Origin: CAIVAT01 sp037139855
GTDB taxonomy: Bacteria > Bacteroidota > Bacteroidia > Bacteroidales > FEN-979
NCBI GenBank assembly: GCA_037139855.1
Contig: JBAXFM010000079.1
Span: 1 to 19,322 of the forward strand
Direction of reading: 5' to 3'
Length of the DNA stretch: 19,322 nt
Shown here: positions 1-6,813 of the stretch, one piece after another
How positions within the stretch are numbered: position 1 is the stretch's first letter
Layout of the letters: every line of letters starts with the position of its first letter
Notes under the pieces: generated by a model
What the model saw: only the letters and a program-made list of their open reading frames with translations
What the model was told of the DNA's origin: nothing
Database searches by the model: none
Made by a program: the position numbers and the translations under genes

Positions 1-99
1 CTTCCCTATTACTTCCCTATTACTTCCCTATTACTTCCCTATTGCTTCCCTATTGCTTCCCTATTACTTCCCTATTGCTTCCCTATTGCTTCCCTATTG
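1..99. repeat. 11-bp tandem array, nine copies
   Basis: Nine head-to-tail copies of CTTCCCTATT followed by A or G fill this stretch without a gap. The last base reads A A A G G A G G G across the copies. The array starts at the window edge, so it may extend further left. The period of 11 is not a multiple of three, and reading frames through it give low-complexity peptides, so it is non-coding in all likelihood. Confidence 0.95.
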
Positions 100-107
100 G
101 TTGCTAC

Positions 108-149
108 GTCATTCGTCATTTGTCATTCGTCATTCGTCCTTCGTCATTC
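108..149. repeat. 7-bp tandem array, six copies
   Basis: Six consecutive heptamers of the form GTCATTC are present, with one GTCATTT and one GTCCTTC variant. The array lies 8 bp beyond the 11-mer array and about 45 bp before the probable promoter box of the M16 peptidase gene. A different heptamer family occurs near the right edge of the window. Confidence 0.93.
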
Positions 150-193
150 AAATGGGGTCACCGGAATGGAATACAACTTGTGAATCTTTTAAC

Positions 194-201
194 TATCTTT
201 G
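194..201 (+). promoter_or_regulatory. probable -7 box (TATCTTTG) of the M16 peptidase gene
   Basis: TATCTTTG matches the Bacteroidetes housekeeping -7 consensus TAnnTTTG. It would start transcription near 207 and leave a leader of roughly 45 nt before the ATG at 254. No TTG lies at the usual distance of about 20 bp upstream (the nearest, 178-180, is too close), so only the -7 element is supported. The same 8-mer precedes the TMTC-like gene. Confidence 0.5.
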
Positions 202-253
202 CCGTTCACTCCAAACTTCTTGTTTATTTTACAATCCATTTAATCAAATTTCA

Positions 254-3166
254 ATGAAAAAGACGATCTCGCGATTTGCTGCAATCACCATCATGTTAGT
301 GCTGACCACCAGTGTCATGGCACAGAAATCCTATAAATACGATACGGTCAAGGGCGACCCGCTCAAGGCCAGGATTTATACACTAAGCAACGGACTTAAG
401 GTTTATCTCACGGTGTATAAAGATGCCCCGCGCATTCAAACGGCCATAGCCGTAAGAACAGGGAGTAAAAACGATCCATCGGACAATACCGGGATGTCGC
501 ATTACCTCGAACACATGATGTTCAAGGGCACCGATGAATTCGGAACCAAGGATTTTGCCAAGGAAAAGGTGCTGATCGACCAGATCGAATACAAATTCGA
601 GGTGTATAAAAAGACAACCGACACAATTCAGCGGAAAAAGATTTACCATGAAATTGACAGCCTGTCGGGCGTGGCGTCAACCTATGCCATTGCCAATGAG
701 TATGATAAACTGTTGTCGGTAATCGGCGCCAAAGGAACCAACGCCTTTACCTCTTTCGAAGAAACGATTTACATCAACGATATTCCGTCCAATAAAATCA
801 GTCAGTGGCTGCAGATTGAGCGCGAACGTTTCCAGGATCCCATCTTCCGCCTGTTTCATACCGAACTGGAAACCGTGTATGAAGAGAAAAATATGAGCCT
901 TGACAATGACGATGACAAGGTTTTTGAGGATTTGTTTGCCGGACTGTTCCAGAAAAATACTTACGGAACGCAAACGGTTATTGGTACTGTTGAACACCTG
1001 AAAAATCCGTCGCTTACCTCCCTGAGAAATTATTATGCCGCCCGCTATGTTCCCAACAACATGGCCATTATACTGTCGGGTGATTTTAACCCCGACGAGG
1101 TGATCAAACAGGTGGATGCTACCTTTGGACAGTTGGTTTCGAAGCCGGTTGCAGCGTATGTTCCTGCCATCGAATCACCGATTACCCAGCCCATTGTAAA
1201 AGAGGTGGTGGGTCCCGATGCCGAATCGGTAACCATTGGTTATCGTTTGGGAGGCGCCGATACCAAAGATGCCGACCTGGTAACGATGTGCAACATGGTG
1301 TTGAGCAACAGCAATGCCGGTTTGATGGACCTGAACCTGAACCAGGCCCAGAAGGTGCTGGAAGCCAGCGCTTTTTCATATGTGTTGAAAGATTATTCTG
1401 TCAACATTTTCTCGGGGAAAGCCAAAGAAGGTCAGTCGCTCGAAGAGGTGAAAGACCTTATCATGGCTCAGATCGAACTGGTGAAGAAAGGGGAGTTTCC
1501 CGATTGGCTGATCCCGGCCATCATCAATGATTTCAAATTGTCGGAAATTAAGAAATATGAATCCAACAATGGCCGAACCATGGAGCTGGTGGATGAATTT
1601 GTCAAGGAACTTCCCCATGCCGATGTGGTAAATAATGTAAACCGTCTGTCAAAAATCACCAAAAAGGATATCGTTGATTTTGCCAACAAAAACTATGGCA
1701 ATAACTATGTAATCGTTTACAAACGCAACGGTAAAGCCAAAGAAACTACCAAGGTGATGAAGCCGCAGATCACACCGGTCACCATGAACCGCGATGATGA
1801 ATCGGCTTTTCTGAAGAAGATTGTGGCTGAGCCGGGCAAAATGATTGAGCCGGTTTTTATCGACTATGCCAAGGATATCAAACAATTCAGGATCAAAGGA
1901 AATATTCCTGTTTTGTATAAGGCCAACACAGAAAACAGCACCTTTTCCCTGTATTATTACTTTGACATGGGCACAAACAGCAACCGTGAACTGGGTATCG
2001 CCCTCGATTACCTCAAATACCTGGGAACATCGAAATATACGCCCAAACAGGTTCAGGAAGAGTTCTACAAGCTGGGTTGTTCCTTTAACGTGAACAGTTC
2101 GGATGTGGAAGTATGGGTCTCCCTGAGCGGATTGAGCGAAAATATGGCCAAATCTGTGGCCCTGTTTGAACAGTTGCTTTCAGATGCCCGCCCGGATAAA
2201 CCGGCTTTGGATAACCTGGTGGCTGATATCAAAAAGCGCCGGGATGATGACAAACTTTCAAAACAAACCATTCTGTGGTCGGCCATGTACAACTATGGGG
2301 TGTATGGGGCAAAATCACCTTTTACCAATATTTTATCTTCGACTGAACTCGATGCGCTCAAAGCAGAAGAACTGGTTTCACTCATATGGGGAATGACCGG
2401 TTTTCAGCACAAAGTGCTCTATTATGGCCCGGATAACACCAATAGCCTGATGGCGCTGCTGAATAAAGAACATAAGGTTCCGGCTACCTTAAAACCAGTG
2501 CCTGTTCCGGTGAAATTTGAGCAGAAACCCACAGACGTGTCAAAGGTATATACCGTGGATTACGAGATGAAACAGGCTGAAATTGTGATGCTTTCCAAGT
2601 CGGATCCTTATGATAAGAGCATCATCCCGGTGGTTCGCCTTTTCAATGAATACTTTGGCGGCAGCATGAATTCGATCGTTTTTCAGGAAATCCGTGAATC
2701 AAAAGGATTAGCTTACAGCGCCTATGCCGGCTACCGTTCCCCGCAGCAGCCCTACCAGAATTTCTATCTGTTCTCCTACATCGGCACACAAATCGACAAG
2801 CTGCCCGAAGCCATGAAGGCGATGACAGGATTGTTTAACAACATGCCGGAAAGCGAAAAAGCGCTGAATTCATCCAGGGAGGCAATCATCAATAAAATCA
2901 GGACCGAGCGCATCACCAAAGCGCAGGTGCTGTTCAACTACCTCAATGCGCAAAAGTTTGGTCTTACTTACGATATCCGCAAAGATGTGTTTGAAAAAGT
3001 TCCAAAGATGACCTTTGCCGACCTGAAAGTATTCCAACAGAAGTACATCAAGAACAAAACCTTCACCATCCTCGTGCTGGGTAAAAAATCTGCCCTGGAT
3101 ATGAAAACACTCTCAACCTATGGCGCAGTGAATTCGCTGGGATTGAAGGATGTGTTTGGGTATTAA
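254..3166 (+). CDS. secreted two-half M16 (pitrilysin/insulinase-like) zinc peptidase
   Basis: The 970-residue product is a predicted periplasmic or surface metallopeptidase of family M16. The ATG at 254 is chosen because it opens a good Sec signal peptide (MKK, hydrophobic core, cut near VMA-Q at residues 22-24); the open frame upstream only reads through simple repeats. The inverted zinc motif HYLEH is at residues 83-87, with E86 as catalytic base. The third zinc ligand probably lies in ELETVYEEKN (204-213), most likely E211. That is about 124 residues after H87 against about 77 in E. coli pitrilysin, so a roughly 45-residue helical insert sits between. The second half has lost the zinc motif but keeps an Arg/Tyr segment (IRESKGLAYSAYAGY, about 812-826) typical of the substrate-binding half. 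Length fits the large Bacteroidetes M16 proteins. The gene stands alone and converges on the CLC gene. The family is certain; the substrate is unknown. Confidence 0.93.
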   Translation: MKKTISRFAAITIMLVLTTSVMAQKSYKYDTVKGDPLKARIYTLSNGLKVYLTVYKDAPRIQTAIAVRTGSKNDPSDNTGMSHYLEHMMFKGTDEFGTKDFAKEKVLIDQIEYKFEVYKKTTDTIQRKKIYHEIDSLSGVASTYAIANEYDKLLSVIGAKGTNAFTSFEETIYINDIPSNKISQWLQIERERFQDPIFRLFHTELETVYEEKNMSLDNDDDKVFEDLFAGLFQKNTYGTQTVIGTVEHLKNPSLTSLRNYYAARYVPNNMAIILSGDFNPDEVIKQVDATFGQLVSKPVAAYVPAIESPITQPIVKEVVGPDAESVTIGYRLGGADTKDADLVTMCNMVLSNSNAGLMDLNLNQAQKVLEASAFSYVLKDYSVNIFSGKAKEGQSLEEVKDLIMAQIELVKKGEFPDWLIPAIINDFKLSEIKKYESNNGRTMELVDEFVKELPHADVVNNVNRLSKITKKDIVDFANKNYGNNYVIVYKRNGKAKETTKVMKPQITPVTMNRDDESAFLKKIVAEPGKMIEPVFIDYAKDIKQFRIKGNIPVLYKANTENSTFSLYYYFDMGTNSNRELGIALDYLKYLGTSKYTPKQVQEEFYKLGCSFNVNSSDVEVWVSLSGLSENMAKSVALFEQLLSDARPDKPALDNLVADIKKRRDDDKLSKQTILWSAMYNYGVYGAKSPFTNILSSTELDALKAEELVSLIWGMTGFQHKVLYYGPDNTNSLMALLNKEHKVPATLKPVPVPVKFEQKPTDVSKVYTVDYEMKQAEIVMLSKSDPYDKSIIPVVRLFNEYFGGSMNSIVFQEIRESKGLAYSAYAGYRSPQQPYQNFYLFSYIGTQIDKLPEAMKAMTGLFNNMPESEKALNSSREAIINKIRTERITKAQVLFNYLNAQKFGLTYDIRKDVFEKVPKMTFADLKVFQQKYIKNKTFTILVLGKKSALDMKTLSTYGAVNSLGLKDVFGY

Positions 3167-3179
3167 ACTCCACTTTTCT

Positions 3180-3203
3180 CCCCCTCTCCGTGCGGAGAGG
3201 GGG
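3180..3203. terminator. strong palindrome between convergent genes, probable bidirectional terminator
   Basis: CCCCCTCTCCG (3180-3190) and CGGAGAGGGGG (3193-3203) form a perfect 11-bp inverted repeat around a 2-nt centre, effectively a 10-bp stem with a GTGC loop. It sits 14 bp after the M16 stop and 19 bp after the CLC stop, where both transcripts end. There is no long U-tract on either side, so termination is less certain than the fold. The sequence to its right, 3205-3217, is a G-rich tail ending GGTGAGG. Confidence 0.6.
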
Positions 3204-3221
3204 TCAGGGGGGTGAGGTAAA

Positions 3222-4994
3222 TTAATCCTCCGAAAACTTCTTCAACATCTCCCTGTACTGCGAAAAAACTTTGGCTCTTGAAATAAACCCAAGATACTTT
3301 CCATCTTGTAAAACAGGTAAGTTGTAACGGTCGCTCTGCTGGAAAAGCTGTATCACGGTGTCCATTGAATCATGGGGGTTGATGGCGTAATCGGGCATGA
3401 ACAAAAGATCCTTCACATAGGTAACGTCATAAATTGACTGGTCGAACATGATCTGCCGGATGTTGTCGAGCATTACAAGGCCATGAAAAGTACCATCCTT
3501 GTCAACGACCGGGAAAATATTTCGCGAAGCAGTGGAGACAATCTTTACAAGCTGTCCCAGGGTTGCTTCGGGATCCACACGGGCAAAGTTGGTCTCAATC
3601 AGTTGTTTCGGCGACATGAACGAAAGCACTGCTTTGTCCTTGTCGTGGGTAATCAGCTCTTTACGTGCAGCCAGCTGGCGGGTATAGATCGAATGGTTTT
3701 CGAAAAAATGAGAAGTCAGGTAGGCAATAGCCGAAACCATGATAAGCGGAGTGAGTAATTGATATCCACCGGTAATCTCCGCGATGAGGAAAATAGCAGT
3801 CAGCGGGGCATGCATCACCCCGGCCATCACGCCTGCCATTCCTACCAGGGCAAAGTTGGATGGTGAAATATGGAGTCCGAAAACATTATTCAGCAGGGTT
3901 GCAAAAAAGTATCCACAGATGGTCCCGACGAAAATGGCAGGGGCGAAGGTGCCTCCGATGCCCCCGATGCCCTGCGTAAGCGCCATGGCAACCACCTTCA
4001 TCCCGATCAAACCGAAAATGATCACCAGGAATGACCAGTTGTTCTCTTTCAATACGCCAAACAGGGTTGAATTGCCAATTACTTCCCCATGGCCGTTGAT
4101 GACCTCTTTAAGTACGGTATATCCTTCTCCGAACAACGAAGGATAGGCGAACATCAGCATGGCCAGGAAAATCCCGGCCATTCCAACCCTCAGCGCGGTG
4201 GGTAATCTTTTCAAAAATGATTCAATGCCAATACTTCCACGGATAAATAAAACGGAGACCAATCCTGTAAAAACCCCCAGCAGCACATAGAATGGGATGT
4301 GACGAATGATGAACGGACTGTTCAGTGTGAAGGAAAACAGCACCTCATTTCCCATCAGGAGAAATGATACAAGAGATGCCGTGACGGTAGTGATCAGCAG
4401 CGGAATCAGGGTGTTAACGGTTAAGTCAAGCATCAGGATTTCCAGTACGAATATGGCGCCGGCAATCGGGGCTTCAAATATACCGGCGATGGCTCCTGCC
4501 GCACCACATCCGATCAGCAGGGTGGTTGTTTTGTAATCGAGACGGAACAGCCTTGCCAGGTTTGATCCGATGGCAGATCCGGCAAGCACGATGGGCGCTT
4601 CAGGCCCGACTGAACCACCGAATCCCAGCGTTAGCGTACAGCCAATCAGCGATGAATAGGTGTTGTGTGGCTTGATATGACTGTTGTTTTTCGAAATGGC
4701 ATAGAGTACCTTGCTAACCCCATGGCTGATGTTGTCCTTCACAACATACCTGACAAACAATACGGTGAGGATAATCCCGATGACCGGGAATGCCAGAAAA
4801 AGATAATAGATGCCATGATAACTGAATCCGTTGGTCAGGAAATAATTGGTATAATACAGGGTGTTTTTCAGTATGACGGCGGCCAGCCCGCTTCCAAGCC
4901 CAACCACAACACTGAGCGCCAGGATGAATTGACGTGGCCTGACATGGCGCAAGCGCCATACCAGCAATTTACCGGTGATTGATTTTGGAAGCAT
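3222..4994 (-). CDS. CLC-family chloride channel/transporter with two CBS domains
   Basis: The 590-residue inner-membrane protein moves chloride or a similar anion. The selectivity motifs are recognisable: GPEAP (130-134), equivalent to GREGP of E. coli ClcA with gating glutamate E132 kept; GTFAP (348-352), equivalent to GxFxP; and Y411, equivalent to the chloride-binding Tyr445. The first motif (GSGIP in ClcA) is altered to ISHGV (89-93). In the segment FEAPIAGAIFVLEILM (173-188) the position of ClcA Glu203, the inner proton glutamate, is Ile186. Two CBS domains (about 459-520 and 528-585) close the protein and may sense nucleotides. The ATG at 4994 is 17 bp after the stop of the TMTC-like gene, so it is probably the last gene of that transcript. 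A TACATTTG box (5009 to 5002) would give an almost leaderless message. Whether it is a channel or an exchanger cannot be settled from the sequence. Confidence 0.93.
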   Translation of the reverse strand: MLPKSITGKLLVWRLRHVRPRQFILALSVVVGLGSGLAAVILKNTLYYTNYFLTNGFSYHGIYYLFLAFPVIGIILTVLFVRYVVKDNISHGVSKVLYAISKNNSHIKPHNTYSSLIGCTLTLGFGGSVGPEAPIVLAGSAIGSNLARLFRLDYKTTTLLIGCGAAGAIAGIFEAPIAGAIFVLEILMLDLTVNTLIPLLITTVTASLVSFLLMGNEVLFSFTLNSPFIIRHIPFYVLLGVFTGLVSVLFIRGSIGIESFLKRLPTALRVGMAGIFLAMLMFAYPSLFGEGYTVLKEVINGHGEVIGNSTLFGVLKENNWSFLVIIFGLIGMKVVAMALTQGIGGIGGTFAPAIFVGTICGYFFATLLNNVFGLHISPSNFALVGMAGVMAGVMHAPLTAIFLIAEITGGYQLLTPLIMVSAIAYLTSHFFENHSIYTRQLAARKELITHDKDKAVLSFMSPKQLIETNFARVDPEATLGQLVKIVSTASRNIFPVVDKDGTFHGLVMLDNIRQIMFDQSIYDVTYVKDLLFMPDYAINPHDSMDTVIQLFQQSDRYNLPVLQDGKYLGFISRAKVFSQYREMLKKFSED

Positions 4995-5011
4995 GCAGAT
5001 GCAAATGTAAC

Positions 5012-6769
5012 CTATTTCGTTTTCATCGACCTGGCAAGTTGATTAAACTCTTTGCCTTTTGCCGCATTGCCCATGTTAAAATAACTTGCGGAGATATTCC
5101 GCATCAGGGAGGTGTCTGACTTGTCGATTTGATAGGCCTGCAACAGGTAATCGAGCGACTTTGGGAAGTCGCCTTTGATCCCCATGGCCACCCCGAGACT
5201 TTTCAGTACGGAAGGGTTCTTTGGATTGACAGCGTAAGCTTTTTCGAGGTTTTCCACTGCTTTCCCCATGTCGTTGTAATATTTTCCATAGATTCTCCCT
5301 ATGCTTTCAAGTGCATTTTCGTTACGGGGATCATTGGCAGAGATGACCAGGTAATCGGCGAGGGCGGCTTCGTACTGGTCCTTGAGCAGATTCCGTTCTG
5401 CCCGCTTCTCATAGATGAAGTTCAAGCGGCCATCTGGGTATTGGTCAAGTGCGTTCGACCATAAGGTGATGTCGCTTTTCCACACTTTTGTGTGTTCATG
5501 GGTCATGAAGGAAAAAACAATAACCATCACCACCATACCTGCTGCAATACCATATCCAAGGTATTTCAACGAAGATTTCTTATGCATGTAAAAATCGGCA
5601 AGCATTCCGATGATGAAGGAGAGCCCGATATATGGGATGTAGGTATAGCGGTCGGCCATAATCGCTTTCCCCACCGAAAGGAACTGGAGTACCAGCGCGA
5701 TGGTAAAGAAATAGAAGAGGATCCCGAAAACAATAACACGCGGATTCTCTCCCTTTCTGGTCGATACCCATCCCAGGATCGCAGCAATCAGGAGGAAACA
5801 ATATGGAGCTAGCCGAAAGGATAGGGGTAAGAGTCCGGTGGTGGTAATGGCTGGATAGGGATAGAAGGCAGAAAGACCGGAGGGATTGAAGAATTTAACA
5901 ATATAGGCGATGAAACCATACGAGGCATGCATCGTGCGTTGGAACAAAGTGAATGTCTCGAACTTATTGATGGCGCTGATCGATTGCAGGTGGACCGACA
6001 TAAATCCGATGAGCAGGGCAATGAGAAAAAAGGGCATTTTTTCGATGACAAGCTTCCATGAGAACTTTCTGCGGTGGAGATAGTCAATCAGCAGGAGGAT
6101 CATCGGAAACGGAACGGCCATGGCTTTCGAAAGACACGATAAAATGAATAGCACAAGCGCCACGCCCAGCTTCCAGATCTTTTCATCTTCAAGGTATTTC
6201 AGGTAGGCGATCAGTCCGGCCAGGAAGAAGAAAGTGTACAACACATCTTTCCGCTCTGCCACCCAGGCTACTGATTCGATGTGCATCGGATGAACGGCAA
6301 ATAACAATCCGGAGATCACGGCAGGCCATAATTTCCGGCGGCTCAGCAGATAAACAAAAAGAAAGGTTAGGATGGCATTTAACCCATGAAAGATCAGATT
6401 GGTCATGTGATAGGATCCCGGCTCCAATCCCGATATCTTGTAATTCAGCGCCAGGGATAAAACAGTAACAGGATGATAATTGTTAACAAGTCGTTGGAAT
6501 TCATCGCCATAGCGGAATATGTTGACAATGCCATGCCACGAAAGGTCATGAAGAAGTTGATTCTCGACCACATAAATGCCATCATCCCAGGTATGGATAA
6601 AATCGTTGTTCAGCATCGGGGAGAAGGTAATCATGCTGATGATGAACAGCAAGACCATGGCGCCATAAAACAGGTACTTATTTTCATCCATGGATGCAGT
6701 AGTCGGGGTTTTTTCAGCCGGAGGAACCGACTTTTTCAGGGGTTTTTTGCTCACCGGTTTCTTTTGCAT
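5012..6769 (-). CDS. TMTC-like multi-membrane protein with C-terminal TPR repeats
   Basis: The 585-residue product has a basic cytoplasmic N-terminus (lysine- and proline-rich, residues 1-30), about ten hydrophobic segments (about 32-415) and a C-terminal TPR region (about 425-585). The first extracytoplasmic loop holds an Asp-Asp pair (WDD, 61-63) and is followed by NYHPVTVLSL (97-106) and HPMHIESVAWVAERKDVLY (160-178). These are hallmarks of the bacterial relatives of the TMTC proteins, GT-C fold candidates for sugar transfer from a lipid carrier. Glycosyltransferase activity is inferred from fold and motif only. The frame is open to a TTG at 6817 that overlaps the preceding stop, but the ATG at 6769 is preferred: a TATCTTTG promoter box lies at 6806-6799, so the TTG would be upstream of the start of transcription. 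It lies between the barrel-peptidase gene and the CLC gene. Confidence 0.85.
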   Translation of the reverse strand: MQKKPVSKKPLKKSVPPAEKTPTTASMDENKYLFYGAMVLLFIISMITFSPMLNNDFIHTWDDGIYVVENQLLHDLSWHGIVNIFRYGDEFQRLVNNYHPVTVLSLALNYKISGLEPGSYHMTNLIFHGLNAILTFLFVYLLSRRKLWPAVISGLLFAVHPMHIESVAWVAERKDVLYTFFFLAGLIAYLKYLEDEKIWKLGVALVLFILSCLSKAMAVPFPMILLLIDYLHRRKFSWKLVIEKMPFFLIALLIGFMSVHLQSISAINKFETFTLFQRTMHASYGFIAYIVKFFNPSGLSAFYPYPAITTTGLLPLSFRLAPYCFLLIAAILGWVSTRKGENPRVIVFGILFYFFTIALVLQFLSVGKAIMADRYTYIPYIGLSFIIGMLADFYMHKKSSLKYLGYGIAAGMVVMVIVFSFMTHEHTKVWKSDITLWSNALDQYPDGRLNFIYEKRAERNLLKDQYEAALADYLVISANDPRNENALESIGRIYGKYYNDMGKAVENLEKAYAVNPKNPSVLKSLGVAMGIKGDFPKSLDYLLQAYQIDKSDTSLMRNISASYFNMGNAAKGKEFNQLARSMKTK

Positions 6770-6798
6770 GTCTGTAACAAATGAATTAATCGAATGGC

Positions 6799-6806
6799 CA
6801 AAGATA
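6799..6806 (-). promoter_or_regulatory. probable -7 box (TATCTTTG) of the TMTC-like gene
   Basis: Read on the minus strand, TATCTTTG matches TAnnTTTG and would start transcription near 6792, about 23 nt before the ATG at 6769. It lies just past the stop codon of the preceding gene (6814-6816), so this gene and the CLC gene may be transcribed both from here and by read-through. No TTG lies about 20 bp upstream of the box. Confidence 0.5.
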
Positions 6807-6813
6807 AAAATTT

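Noticed and set aside
1..149. CRISPR array
   Set aside because: The repeats are 7 and 11 bp and directly adjacent, with no unique spacers and no cas genes nearby.
53..253. N-terminal extension of the M16 gene to an ATG at 53
   Set aside because: The added 67 codons translate simple tandem repeats and a promoter box; the signal peptide starts at the ATG at 254.
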